Origin: Chloroflexota bacterium
GTDB taxonomy: Bacteria; Chloroflexota; Ktedonobacteria; Ktedonobacterales; JADMIN01
Direction: 5' to 3'
NCBI GenBank assembly: GCA_021323855.1
Contig: JAJPKE010000043.1
Location: 1 to 56,820, forward strand
DNA length: 56,820 nt
Under the pieces are notes generated by a model that saw only the letters and a program-made list of their open reading frames with translations, searched no databases and was not told the origin of the DNA. Made by a program: the position numbers and the translations under genes. Positions 1-8,224 of the stretch are shown here, one piece after another; position 1 is the stretch's first letter, and the number at the start of each line of letters is the position of its first letter.

Positions 1-249
1 CCCACTGGTGAGCGTCAAACGCTCCAGAGTGGCGCCAGTCCCTATGAGGTCGAAGACCTGGCGGGCAATGTGTGGGAGTGGACTGAAAGTAGATACGATA
101 ATTCTACGGAAAATCGTGTGCTGCGTGGCGGCTCGTGGAACGATGATGCCGGGGTCGCCCGCGCGGCCTATCGCGACGTCAATCTTCCCGTCGTCGTCGA
201 CGACCTCGTCGGGTTCCGTCTCGTCTGCGCTGCCCCCATCTCAGGATAG
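1..249 (+). CDS. Formylglycine-generating enzyme (FGE-sulfatase/SUMF1) domain protein, 3' end only
   Basis: Frame 1 is open from the window edge to a TAG at 247-249 and gives 82 residues of a C-terminal FGE-sulfatase domain. The family signatures are all present in order: DLAGNVWEW, then RVLRGGSW, then GFRLVCA near the end. Family members either convert a sulfatase cysteine to formylglycine or, in many bacteria, serve as a sensor or substrate-binding module fused to kinases or nucleases. Only the C-terminus is visible, so the true role and any N-terminal fusion cannot be judged. Confidence 0.85.
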   Translation, partial: PTGERQTLQSGASPYEVEDLAGNVWEWTESRYDNSTENRVLRGGSWNDDAGVARAAYRDVNLPVVVDDLVGFRLVCAAPISG

Positions 250-258
250 CATTGGCGG

Positions 259-424
259 GCGGTTAAAACCGCAGCTAGATGGCGTGCCGCCGCAAAGTCC
301 GCCGTCGCGGACTAAACCTCACCCCAACCCCTCTCCCACGAGGAGAGGGGAGCGAAGATGTCCGATCCAAACCTGCGCAGGCAGGTTTCGCGGCCACCGG
401 CCATCCAGGCGCGGTTTCAACCGC
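259..424. repeat. Compound palindromic element bounded by GCGGTT..AACCGC hairpins
   Basis: The 166-nt segment begins and ends with nearly the same 14-nt palindrome (GCGGTTAAAACCGC at 259-272, GCGGTTTCAACCGC at 411-424). Inside are a family A repeat (317-354) and a hairpin with arms AACCTGC/GCAGGTT (370-376 and 381-387). It looks like a non-coding REP or MITE-like unit. No target duplication was recognised, so mobility is inference. Confidence 0.5.
317..354 (+). repeat. Dispersed repeat family A, copy 1
   Basis: The core is CCTCACCCC, then CCCCTCTCC, a short loop, then GGAGAGGGGAGCG. The CCCTCTCC and GGAGAGGG halves form a hairpin. Related copies are at 16732, 18331, 35915 and 40822. Confidence 0.75.
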
Positions 425-439
425 CGGGCTGGGTATCGC

Positions 440-468
440 TTGCTCAGTATCTCGCCGCATGCTACAGT
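440..468 (+). promoter_or_regulatory. Possible sigma70-type promoter
   Basis: TTGCTC (440-445) and TACAGT (463-468) are separated by 17 nt. Transcription would start near 475, ahead of the small ORF at 554 and the amidohydrolase at 812. The match is moderate and chance similarity is possible. Confidence 0.3.
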
Positions 469-553
469 TGGAGCGACGGCAACCACCAAATACATCGTGT
501 TCGCGTCTGGCGCTTCTATCGCTGGCGCATTGAAGTGTAAAGGAGGCGCCCAA

Positions 554-631
554 ATGAACGTATGTGCAAGGTTTGGCCGGCGTTCCGATGCCTCCATGTT
601 CTCCATGTCTGTGATGTTCGCGCGGCGCTAG
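554..631 (+). CDS. 25-residue ORF with a consensus Shine-Dalgarno (possible leader peptide)
   Basis: AAGGAGG ends seven bases before an ATG at 554. The reading frame runs 25 codons to a TAG at 629-631. The peptide is Met- and Arg-rich with one Cys (MNVCARFGRR...). It lies 180 nt upstream of the amidohydrolase on the same strand, so it could be a leader peptide or a remnant. I recognise no homologue; the ribosome-binding site is the only support. Confidence 0.3.
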   Translation: MNVCARFGRRSDASMFSMSVMFARR

Positions 632-811
632 CACTCGCCGCGACCATCCACAATTATCCGCATCGGCGCATATCCTCAACAGGCCATCGTTTCACATACG
701 GGCTGGCGATATCGTGTCATCACGTATCATCGCCGGCCCTTTCGCGTGCCCAATGCCACATGCCAACTCATTCACTACTGGTGGCTTGCCGGAGATAGAG
801 GAGATAACCCG

Positions 812-2827
812 ATGGTTTTTGAGCTTTTCCCTTGCGCGCTGCCCGCACGACTGGCGGAGCCGCTGGCAATCACACATGTGACTGTCGTGCCGATGGATAG
901 CGAACGGCTATTGCATGACCAGAGCGTTATCATCAGCGATGGCGTCATCATGGCGCTCGGCCCATCCAGCGAAATTGAGACCGGCGTCATACGTTGCCTA
1001 GACGGCTCCGGCAAATATCTGCTGCCGGGGCTGGCCGATATGCACGTCCATTACAACGATCCCGGCCACTTCGCGCTGTTTCTGGCGAATGGCGTGACGC
1101 GCGTGCGCAACATGTGGGGCAAGGCGCCGGTGCTAGCGCTGCAACAGGTGGTGCGGCGCGGCGAGTGGCCCGGACCGCATATCGTCACCACCAGCCCAAT
1201 CATAGACGGCTCCTGGAATGGGCAACCCTTCTGGCCCGGCTCGCAGGTGTTGAACGATCCGGCGGAGGCCGAGGCGCTGGTGCGTGGCTACGCAGAACGC
1301 GGCTATCAGCAGATCAAGGTGTATTCGTCGCTTGCGCCGGAGGTGCTGCGCGCGTTGGGCGCGGCGGCGCATGCGGTTGGCTTGCGGATGGTTGGGCATT
1401 GCCCCAACGCGATGACCTATGAAGAGGCTATCGCCGCCGGGATGACCTGCTTCGAGCATTTCTCAGCCATCGAAAACGGTCATCTGCTCCCCGGCGATGA
1501 GGATTCCGCCTGGGAACACGGCTGGGCGGACCATATCATATCAACATGCAACCGTCTCGATGAGGCAGCGTTGCGGAGGCTGGCGCGGCACTGCGCGGCG
1601 CAGCAGATATGGAACTGCCCGACGGTCATCGTGCGCAGGCAGATGGGGCTGACCGCAGAAGAAGCGGCGGCGCTCCCCTGGCTGCGCTATGAACCAGCGG
1701 CGCAGCGCATGGCCTGGCTGCCAACCAACGACCGGCGCTTCGCCAAACGCAACGTCAGCGAGGCCGAGCGGCTGGCGGCGATGAACGCGCTCTACGAATC
1801 ACGCCTGCTCGTCACGCGCATCTTTTATGAGGAGGGCGCGCCGTTGCTCGCAGGCACCGACACGCCAAACCCCTACGTCGTGCAGGGATTCTCGCTGCAT
1901 CAAGAGCTGGCCGAACTGGTGCGCGCCGGACTCTCGCCTTTTGCGGCACTGCGCTGCGCCACCAGCGAGGCGGCGCGTTTCCTCGACGAATCCGGCAAGT
2001 GGGGTACGATTGCGGTTGGCAAACAGGCTGATCTCCTGCTGCTGAACGACAATCCGCTAGCGAATGTTGCGGCGGCGCAACCGGAGGCTGTCTTCGTCAA
2101 TGGCTGGCATCTGACGCGCGCAGACCTGGATGCGTTGCTGGAATGGCGCGCTGCGCTGGTGCAGCCGGAGCGTGGGTTGCCGCCGGTCACACAGTCTTCC
2201 ACATCAGCATTGGCACAGGATGTCAGCATGGGTAGCTGGCGCGAACGTTGGAACGACGATATCGTGGGCCGTCTGCGCTCGCGTCTGCAACGGCTGCCGG
2301 GTGGGCGGCTGCGCATCGAGGAATGTCGCTCATCCTTCTACTTCGCGCGTGGCCGGCAGGAGATACAGCGTTTCACGCTACGCCTGCTGCTGGCGGCGAA
2401 CGGGTGCATCGAAAGCCTGGAGATGCAGGGTGAAACGCTAGCCGGCACGGAAACCCATGATCTCACGCGCACCGGCCACGAGCGATATCGCTTGCATCAT
2501 TGCGCAGTAGATGGCTGGGAGACGGACGAGGAAATCGCCGCCGCGACGCTCATTCCCGCCGAAACGCTGGCACTGACGGCGCTTCCGGCGTTGATCGAGG
2601 CAGGTCAGCTTACTGAAGGCAGCTACGCCGCGCTCGATCTGGCCCCGCGCGGCATCCTGCGCACAACGCTCACGCTGACGAAATCCGCTGAGCATGTCTG
2701 GACCGCCAGCCTTGCCGACGCCTACGGACAGCGAACGATCAGCTATCAATTCGCTGATGACGGCAAACTCACCAGCATACGTGCCGGTACGGTCGGCGTG
2801 TGGGAGATGGAGGCGAAGGAAAGCTAG
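812..2827 (+). CDS. Amidohydrolase (imidazolonepropionase-like) with a C-terminal accessory domain
   Basis: The protein has 671 residues. The start at 812 is chosen over the upstream in-frame ATG at 746 because GAGGAGAT sits eight bases before it. The N-terminal part is a metal-dependent amidohydrolase: the HxH pair is at about residues 78-80 (DMHVH), followed by a Lys in IKVYSS, His residues in GHCPNA and FEHFS, and the metal-binding Asp in AGTDTPNP. After the usual composite-domain end (MKQADLLLL-like segment GKQADLLLLNDNP) there are about 200 further residues that look beta-rich. I do not recognise that domain. The substrate is unknown; the family includes imidazolonepropionase, prolidase-like and other cyclic-amide hydrolases. 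It converges with panD with a 19-nt gap. Confidence 0.8.
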   Translation: MVFELFPCALPARLAEPLAITHVTVVPMDSERLLHDQSVIISDGVIMALGPSSEIETGVIRCLDGSGKYLLPGLADMHVHYNDPGHFALFLANGVTRVRNMWGKAPVLALQQVVRRGEWPGPHIVTTSPIIDGSWNGQPFWPGSQVLNDPAEAEALVRGYAERGYQQIKVYSSLAPEVLRALGAAAHAVGLRMVGHCPNAMTYEEAIAAGMTCFEHFSAIENGHLLPGDEDSAWEHGWADHIISTCNRLDEAALRRLARHCAAQQIWNCPTVIVRRQMGLTAEEAAALPWLRYEPAAQRMAWLPTNDRRFAKRNVSEAERLAAMNALYESRLLVTRIFYEEGAPLLAGTDTPNPYVVQGFSLHQELAELVRAGLSPFAALRCATSEAARFLDESGKWGTIAVGKQADLLLLNDNPLANVAAAQPEAVFVNGWHLTRADLDALLEWRAALVQPERGLPPVTQSSTSALAQDVSMGSWRERWNDDIVGRLRSRLQRLPGGRLRIEECRSSFYFARGRQEIQRFTLRLLLAANGCIESLEMQGETLAGTETHDLTRTGHERYRLHHCAVDGWETDEEIAAATLIPAETLALTALPALIEAGQLTEGSYAALDLAPRGILRTTLTLTKSAEHVWTASLADAYGQRTISYQFADDGKLTSIRAGTVGVWEMEAKES

Positions 2828-2846
2828 CGGGGACAATCATTGGCAC

Positions 2847-3233
2847 TCACTCACCCTCGGCGCCGGCTGCTGGCAGTGTGCCGATCTGGGTGATGTTGTT
2901 GCGCTCATCTACGAAAACGACGCGCGGCTGCCAGTCCACCGGAATCGGGTCTTCCACCTGCACATACGACATGATGATGACCAGATCGCCGACGCCGACG
3001 AGATGGGCAGCCGCGCCGTTGAGTTGGATCGTGCCGCTGCCGGCCTCACCCTCGATGGCGTAGGTTTCCAGGCGGTTGCCGTTGTTGACATTCACCACCT
3101 GCACGCGCTCGAACGGCAGGATATTGGCGGCGTCCATGAGGCGGCGGTCTATGGTAATCGAGCCGATGTAGTGGAGGTCCGCTCCAGTGACGGTGGCACG
3201 GTGAATCTTGCCGTTAAGCATCGTACGCAGCAT
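2847..3233 (-). CDS. panD: Aspartate 1-decarboxylase
   Basis: This enzyme decarboxylates L-aspartate to beta-alanine for pantothenate and CoA synthesis in the cytoplasm. It is made as a proenzyme that self-cleaves between Gly and Ser to form the pyruvoyl group. The sequence MLRTMLNGKIHRATVT and the cleavage motif GSITID are diagnostic. An ATG at 3233 gives the canonical family N-terminus and 128 residues. An upstream in-frame GTG at 3269 overlaps the folE stop and would add 12 atypical residues, so I prefer 3233. It lies 32 nt downstream of folE on the same strand and is probably co-transcribed with it. Confidence 0.93.
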   Translation of the reverse strand: MLRTMLNGKIHRATVTGADLHYIGSITIDRRLMDAANILPFERVQVVNVNNGNRLETYAIEGEAGSGTIQLNGAAAHLVGVGDLVIIMSYVQVEDPIPVDWQPRVVFVDERNNITQIGTLPAAGAEGE

Positions 3234-3265
3234 AACAGGTAACAGTCTCCTGATGAGGTGGTCGT

Positions 3266-3880
3266 TCACTCGTTGATGAGCGCCATGAACTCGGCGCGGG
3301 TGGCGGCCTGGCGCTGGAAGACACCACGCATGGCGCTGGTGACGGTCTGGCTACCTGGCTTCTGTATTCCTCGCATGGTCATACACAGATGGATTGCTGT
3401 AACGACGACTGCCACTCCCGCAGGCTCCAACGTCGTCATGATGACATCAGCGAGTTGCGAGGTCAGGCGCTCCTGCAATTGCGGGCGGCGAGCTAGAATC
3501 TCCAGCGCGCGGGCGAGCTTGGAGATGCCGACGACGCGCCCATTGGGAATATAGCCAACATGCGCGACGCCATGAAACGGCAGAAAGTGATGCTCGCACA
3601 TGCTATAGAACGGGATATCTTTGACGAGGACTAACTCCTGATGGCCCTCCTCGAAACCCACCCGCAGCACATCCGCCGGGTCCTGGTAGAGTCCCGCAAA
3701 GACCTCGGCATACATATCGGCGACACGGCGCGGCGTCTCCACCAGGCTCTCGCGTTCGGGGTCCTCGCCCACCGCGACGATGATGTTACGCACTGCCTGG
3801 CGAATAGCTGCTTTATCAAAGCCCGTCGCGTGATCCTGCTCCGGCTCTGGTTGCGTTGGTTCTTGCTTTCTGAGCGCCAT
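3266..3880 (-). CDS. folE: GTP cyclohydrolase I
   Basis: This enzyme converts GTP to 7,8-dihydroneopterin triphosphate, the first step to tetrahydrofolate or, in some bacteria, queuosine precursors. Family hallmarks are DPERESLVETPRRVADMY, the zinc and catalytic motif SMCEHHFLPF, GRVVGISKLAR, and the C-terminal Cys-containing HLCMTMRGIQ motif. The two zinc cysteines (SMCEHH and HLCM) mark the zinc-dependent type IA enzyme. The ATG at 3880 has GAGGG seven bases upstream; a longer in-frame form from 3937 lacks a good site. The product has 204 residues, close to the family length. panD follows directly. Confidence 0.95.
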   Translation of the reverse strand: MALRKQEPTQPEPEQDHATGFDKAAIRQAVRNIIVAVGEDPERESLVETPRRVADMYAEVFAGLYQDPADVLRVGFEEGHQELVLVKDIPFYSMCEHHFLPFHGVAHVGYIPNGRVVGISKLARALEILARRPQLQERLTSQLADVIMTTLEPAGVAVVVTAIHLCMTMRGIQKPGSQTVTSAMRGVFQRQAATRAEFMALINE

Positions 3881-4072
3881 ATTACTACCCTCGTCATTCC
3901 ACCTCATTGGGGTGCTTTTCCTGTCCTTTCCTTGCACGAAGTCGCCATATGATCTTCACCAATTGCCATTGGCGAGGAAGCGCCAAACAAAGAAACGACA
4001 GCCATACCATATCAATTTCCAGGACATTCTGACAACGGTTACGAAAATGAAGCGAAGCTGACGAGAATATGG

Positions 4073-4078
4073 TATACT
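4073..4078 (+). promoter_or_regulatory. Possible -10 box (TATACT) in the folE/zinc-ribbon gap
   Basis: The 309-nt gap between the divergent starts of folE (3880) and the zinc-ribbon gene (4190) contains GGTATACTGG. No convincing -35 hexamer lies 16-18 nt upstream. Nothing else in the gap was recognised. Confidence 0.3.
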
Positions 4079-4189
4079 GGTTTCAACATCCGACGCAGCG
4101 CAGCGCGGACTGACATGGCGATGGCGGTGGCGCAGAGAAGCGTGCCGGTGCCCGAACACCTATTCCCTAGCGAAGCCAGGAGGTGTATC

Positions 4190-4447
4190 ATGCGCTGTGA
4201 ACAGTGTGGCCGCGACATGAAGAATGCCGAGTTGTGGCAGCTTGCCACCGACCCCAACGCGCCAACATCGTGGTCCATGCAACAGTTGTGCTGGGATTGC
4301 CGCCAGCATCCCGAACGGGCAACCAAGAGAGAAGCCGTGAAGCGCGTACAACCAGTGGAGAAGAGCGTCACTATTCCCGAACTGCTGGGAACTCTGGGAT
4401 TTGACCTGATGGACGACTATGACATCGCGTCCATTGTGTCGGACTGA
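4190..4447 (+). CDS. Small zinc-ribbon-like protein of unknown function
   Basis: The 85-residue protein starts at 4190 with CCAGGAGGTGTATC before the ATG, an excellent ribosome-binding site. Two Cys pairs, CEQCGRDM near residue 3 and CWDC near residue 36, could bind one zinc ion. The C-terminal third is acidic (MDDYDIASIVSD). A strong intrinsic terminator follows immediately, so this is a monocistronic gene. The function is not recognisable; similar small zinc-ribbon proteins are often regulators or adaptors. Confidence 0.75.
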   Translation: MRCEQCGRDMKNAELWQLATDPNAPTSWSMQQLCWDCRQHPERATKREAVKRVQPVEKSVTIPELLGTLGFDLMDDYDIASIVSD

Positions 4448-4467
4448 TAACCCGTCATGAGCAAAAC

Positions 4468-4505
4468 GGGCGCGCTGCCAGATGAGGCAGCGCGCCCGCA
4501 TTTTT
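4468..4505. terminator. Bidirectional intrinsic terminator
   Basis: A perfect 12-bp GC-rich stem (4468-4479 with 4486-4497) encloses a 6-nt loop. It is followed on the plus strand by GCATTTTT. On the minus strand the same stem is followed by GTTTTG. It can therefore end both the zinc-ribbon gene and the convergent M24 peptidase gene. Confidence 0.85.
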
Positions 4506-4520
4506 GCCGGGTACTGCGTT

Positions 4521-4550
4521 GGTGGGACAGACATTCTTGTCTGCCCCACC
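4521..4550. repeat. Dispersed palindromic repeat family B, copy 1
   Basis: This is a 30-nt near-perfect palindrome: GGTGGG, A, CAGACA, TTCT, TGTCTG, C, CCCACC. Another clear copy is at 25209-25238 in the opposite orientation, with a diverged one at 32115-32142. All three lie between convergent genes. Confidence 0.75.
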
Positions 4551-4571
4551 AACATAATTCAACGCCTTGCG

Positions 4572-5759
4572 CTAGACTGGCACGCTGACGATCTGCTCAG
4601 GATTGCGGTCGGTGAGGATTTCGATGCCATCCTCGCGCACCAGCACCATATCTTCCAGGCGCACGCCACCCCAGCCAGGAATATAGACGCCAGGCTCGAT
4701 GGTGATAATCATGTTGGCGCCGATGCCTTCATATTTCTTGAGTTCCGCATCGAGTTCCGGATCATCACGGCGTGGCGAGGAGATATAGGGTATCTCATGC
4801 ACCGCCATGCCAACGCCGTGGCCCATCGAGTGCATCGGCTTCTCGATAAGGCCGCTGCTCTTCAGCACATCCCAGCCCGCCGTATCCACCTCGCGCCCGC
4901 GTCGCGCGCCCGCACGCAGCGCATCCTCGGCGGCATCCTGCGCTGCACGCACACCTGCATAGATTTCTACCAGCTTCGGCTCCGGCGTGCCCAGGCAAAT
5001 CGTGCGCGTCAGGTCGGAGCAGTAGCCATCCAGCCGGCAGCCGAAGTCTATCAGCAGCGGCTCGCCAATCTGAACCTCGCGGTCGCTGGGCACGGCATGC
5101 GGGAGCGCGCCGCCCGGCCCACCCGCCACAATTGTCTCGAAGCTCGGCGCGCTCGCCCCCATCGCCAGCATCAGGCTATCCAGCCGCAGGGCAATCTGTC
5201 GCTCCGTCATGCCCAGGCGCAACTCGCTCACCAACTGGGCAAAAGCGCGATTCGCCAGGTCTGCGGCGCGGCGTATTGTCTCGATTTCCGCCGCATCTTT
5301 GCGCACGCGCACCGCTTGCACCAGGTCATCGCTCGGCACCCACTCGACGCTCACATCTGACTCAGCGACGCCCTTACGAATCTGGTCGTAGCGGGCATAG
5401 GAGAACCAATCTTGCTCGAAGCCAATGCGCTTGACGCCTTCGCGGGCGAGAACCTCGGCAATCAGCTTGTGGCCGGGAACCTCATCCATCAGCAATGGCG
5501 TTGCGCCGCTCGCCACGATCTCATGTTCCAGGCTGGATAAAAAGAAGGTCGCCGTGACCAGATTGAGGGATTGTTGCGTCACCAGCACTAGGCCCGACGA
5601 TTCGGTCAGGTCGGTGTCGGTCGGCGTAAAGCCCGTCAGGTAGCGGCGATTATACTGGCTTGCTGCCAGATAAGCATCCAGCTTCGCCTCACTCAGCGAG
5701 GCGCGTAGCTCGCGCACCCGTCGCGCGTAATCAGCTTGCGGCACAGGAATATGCTCCAT
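4572..5759 (-). CDS. M24 family metallopeptidase (Xaa-Pro aminopeptidase/dipeptidase type)
   Basis: The enzyme is expected to remove N-terminal residues preceding proline, using two metal ions in the cytoplasm. Residues 1-140 form a creatinase-like N-domain. The catalytic pita-bread domain shows metal ligands in order: IDFG, the Asp in SDLTRT, His in MGHGVGMAVHE, Glu in TIEPGVY, and Glu in GGVRLED. The length of 395 residues fits PepQ/YpdF-like proteins. The ribosome-binding site upstream of 5759 is weak. It converges on the zinc-ribbon gene and the two share a bidirectional terminator. Confidence 0.9.
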   Translation of the reverse strand: MEHIPVPQADYARRVRELRASLSEAKLDAYLAASQYNRRYLTGFTPTDTDLTESSGLVLVTQQSLNLVTATFFLSSLEHEIVASGATPLLMDEVPGHKLIAEVLAREGVKRIGFEQDWFSYARYDQIRKGVAESDVSVEWVPSDDLVQAVRVRKDAAEIETIRRAADLANRAFAQLVSELRLGMTERQIALRLDSLMLAMGASAPSFETIVAGGPGGALPHAVPSDREVQIGEPLLIDFGCRLDGYCSDLTRTICLGTPEPKLVEIYAGVRAAQDAAEDALRAGARRGREVDTAGWDVLKSSGLIEKPMHSMGHGVGMAVHEIPYISSPRRDDPELDAELKKYEGIGANMIITIEPGVYIPGWGGVRLEDMVLVREDGIEILTDRNPEQIVSVPV

Positions 5760-5957
5760 TTCTTCAACGTTTCCACGGGCTGCCGTTGTTCACATTGTCA
5801 GGATACAGTATCGCACGCGAATACACAGTGATGGGCAACCGCTGGACGTAATACGGCGTTATGCTGCGGCATACTCATAGCATCCCATCGGGAACGCACA
5901 CTATAGTATGAAATGGGGGTGGGGCATCTCACAGGCCCAACATCAGGACATATCGTA

Positions 5958-7280
5958 ATGGAACCCATGCAGACAGAAACACTAGCGACACGAGAAACAG
6001 CCGCCTATGACCCGGCGAAACATACAACGCACACAACGCATACAACGCACACGATGCCGCCCACAGCAGCGTTATCAACAGATTCCAGAAGTATATCTAC
6101 TGACATCAGCGCTGGCGAGGCAGGAATCCCATTGACCACGCAACCGCCAGAGAAGCAATCCAGGCCACGCGGAATCCAGGCGATCTGGGCATGGATGCTC
6201 TCGCTTTCGCTGTTCTATAAAGTTTTGATCGCCAACTCGCTGATCGTGCTGCTGGGTGCGCTCGCAGGCACGGCGATTACGCTGCACGTCGCCAGCGTGC
6301 GCCCAACCACGCATGCGATGTTCGATGTGCCACTGACAGCGGCCTTCGCCATCGTCGGCGTACTCTTGAGTTGCTGGCTGAATGTGCTGCTGCTACGAGC
6401 GGCGCTGAATCCACTGGCGCGGCTGCAAGAGGTGGCGCGGCGTGTCCAGCAGGGCGACTTTACTGTGCGGGCGCAACCGTCACCGCTGGCCGATGCCGAA
6501 ATCGCCCGCCTTGCCGATACGCTCAACCAGATTCTCGATGAAGTGCAACGCTACGACGAGCAGATGCGCGCGCTCTCCGGTCGCGTCATCCGCGCGCAGG
6601 AAGATGAACGCCAGCGCATCGCCCGCGAGCTGCACGACGACACCGGCCAGGTGCTAACGCTGTTGCTGATCCGGCTGAAGCTGCTGGAATCGCAGCCAGG
6701 AGCCGAGGCGCTGATCTCGCAGACGGAGGAGTTGCGCGGCCTGGTCTCCGGCGCAATTGACCAGGTGCGGCGGCTGGCGCTCAACCTGCGCCCACCGGCA
6801 ATTGACCAGTTAGGACTGGCGCCTGCGCTGCGCTCGCTGGCGACGACCTTCACCGCCGGCACCGGCCTTGCCGTCAAGCTAGAGGTGCCGCGCGAGCCGG
6901 TGCGTCTCTCGCCGGAGGATACTATCGCCGTTTATCGTATCGCCCAGGAGGCACTCACCAATATCGCGAAGCATGCGGCGGCGCGCAACGTGGAGATGAC
7001 CGTTAGCGTGAAAGAGCAAACACTCGATCTGTTGGTCCGCGACGATGGGCGGGGATTTCTCCCTGCTGACTTCAAACGCTATACGGACCGCGACCGCCTG
7101 ACCAAGAGCGAGCCAGGGGTCGGTCTCTTTGGCATGGAAGAGCGGGCGCGTCTGGCTGGCGGGCGGCTACACCTACAGTCAACGCCGGGACGTGGGACAT
7201 CGGTACATTTTACGATGCCGCTCGCACCCGCGCTCCCGTATCGCGCATCGCTAAAAGAAAGTGCGGACCATGATGAATAG
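5958..7280 (+). CDS. Sensor histidine kinase, NarL/DegS type (HisKA_3)
   Basis: This is a membrane sensor kinase expected to autophosphorylate a histidine and pass phosphate to the regulator encoded next to it. After a disordered N-terminus with a Thr-Thr-His repeat come two membrane segments, a HAMP linker (NPLARLQEVARRVQQGDF), the HisKA_3 motif ARELHDDTGQ with the phospho-His, and an ATPase domain (TNIAKHA, DDGRGF, GLFGMEER). The extracytoplasmic loop is very short, so the signal may be intramembrane. A start at 5958 is preferred over 5913: AGGA lies in front of it, and a TATAGT box at 5902-5907 would put 5913 at the transcript start. It overlaps the regulator gene by a few bases. Confidence 0.9.
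   Translation: MEPMQTETLATRETAAYDPAKHTTHTTHTTHTMPPTAALSTDSRSISTDISAGEAGIPLTTQPPEKQSRPRGIQAIWAWMLSLSLFYKVLIANSLIVLLGALAGTAITLHVASVRPTTHAMFDVPLTAAFAIVGVLLSCWLNVLLLRAALNPLARLQEVARRVQQGDFTVRAQPSPLADAEIARLADTLNQILDEVQRYDEQMRALSGRVIRAQEDERQRIARELHDDTGQVLTLLLIRLKLLESQPGAEALISQTEELRGLVSGAIDQVRRLALNLRPPAIDQLGLAPALRSLATTFTAGTGLAVKLEVPREPVRLSPEDTIAVYRIAQEALTNIAKHAAARNVEMTVSVKEQTLDLLVRDDGRGFLPADFKRYTDRDRLTKSEPGVGLFGMEERARLAGGRLHLQSTPGRGTSVHFTMPLAPALPYRASLKESADHDE
6021..6056 (+). repeat. 9-nt tandem repeat inside the kinase gene
   Basis: Four 9-nt units of the form CAYACAACG encode repeated His-Thr-Thr in the N-terminal tail of the kinase. In-frame gain or loss of units would change only tail length. Confidence 0.7.
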
Positions 7281-8046
7281 CACCATGCGAGAGGAACATG
7301 AGGAACATGAACACTATAACGGGCGCTCGTCTATGATGGCAGGCCAGTCGCAGCCGTCGCAGCCGTCACACACCGCCGCGCAGCCCATCCGCATCTTGCT
7401 GGCGGACGACCACGCGATTTTCCGCGCAGGACTGCATATGCTGCTGGATGCGCAGCCGGATATGCAGGTGATTGGTGAGGCGGGCGACGGCTTTCAGGCG
7501 GTTGAACTGGCAAAGGAACTGCATCCTGATGTCGTGCTGTTGGATTTGAGCATGCCCGGTCTCGATGGCCTGGGTGCGCTGCGTAAAATCCAGCAGCTTG
7601 GCTTATCGTGCCGTCCGCTGATTCTCACCATGCACGCAGAGAACGAATACCTGCTCGAAGTGCTGGAATCCGGCGGCTATGGCTACGTTCTTAAGCAGGC
7701 GGTGGATAAGGACCTCTTTGAGGCGGTGCGCACTGTCGCCGCTGGCGATGTCTTTCTCTATCCTGCCGCCACCTCGCTGCTGCTCTCACATTATCTCGAT
7801 CACAAACGCGGCGAGAACGATGAGAAGCAGGACAACACCCTCAGCGAGCGTGAACGCGAGGTATTGACGCTGACGGCTGAGGGCTACAGCAGCCAGGAAA
7901 TCGGCGAGCGATTAGCGTTGAGCGCGAAGACGGTGGAAACCTATCGCATGCGTGTCATGCACAAGCTGAATCTGCGCCACCGTGCGGAGCTGGTGCAATA
8001 TGCGCTGCGCGCCGGCCTGCTACGCCCGCACGACGAGGGCGTGTAG
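7270..8046 (+). CDS. NarL/FixJ-family response regulator
   Basis: This is the DNA-binding partner of the upstream kinase. The receiver domain carries the acidic pair ADDH and the phospho-acceptor Asp in VLLDLSMPG, with Thr in LILTMHA and Lys in GYVLKQ. The C-terminal LuxR-type helix-turn-helix shows LSEREREVLTLTAEGYSSQEI and LSAKTVETYR. The start is uncertain: ATG codons at 7270 and 7273 overlap the kinase stop, and a GTG at 7261 is also in frame. Translational coupling is likely. The first 40 residues are a charged, His-rich tail ahead of the receiver domain. Confidence 0.9.
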   Translation: MMNSTMREEHEEHEHYNGRSSMMAGQSQPSQPSHTAAQPIRILLADDHAIFRAGLHMLLDAQPDMQVIGEAGDGFQAVELAKELHPDVVLLDLSMPGLDGLGALRKIQQLGLSCRPLILTMHAENEYLLEVLESGGYGYVLKQAVDKDLFEAVRTVAAGDVFLYPAATSLLLSHYLDHKRGENDEKQDNTLSEREREVLTLTAEGYSSQEIGERLALSAKTVETYRMRVMHKLNLRHRAELVQYALRAGLLRPHDEGV

Positions 8047-8224
8047 CAGCGAAAAATCGCTCGCCTCTCGCTGCGCACTGTTTCCCATGCTTGCCTCTAT
8101 CTGATACAATATCCCCCACTACCCACAGGGTGCGAGCTGTTTCATAGCCAGTTGTGTACGAGCAGGTTATGCTGCATGGCAGCAGGACTTGTACACAAAG
8201 CAATCTCATGTGGAGGGCACAGGC

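Larger units (their letters stand above)
250..811. other. 562-nt gap without a clear gene; holds a compound palindromic element and a 25-codon ORF
   Basis: No long reading frame here resembles a protein. The left half (259-424) is a cluster of palindromes that includes one copy of dispersed repeat family A. The right half has a possible promoter (440-468) and a 25-codon ORF with a strong Shine-Dalgarno (554-631), followed by about 180 nt of leader before the amidohydrolase start at 812. Confidence 0.6.

Noticed and set aside
4482..5360. 292-codon plus-strand ORF opposite the M24 peptidase
   Set aside because: Antisense shadow, starting inside the terminator hairpin.
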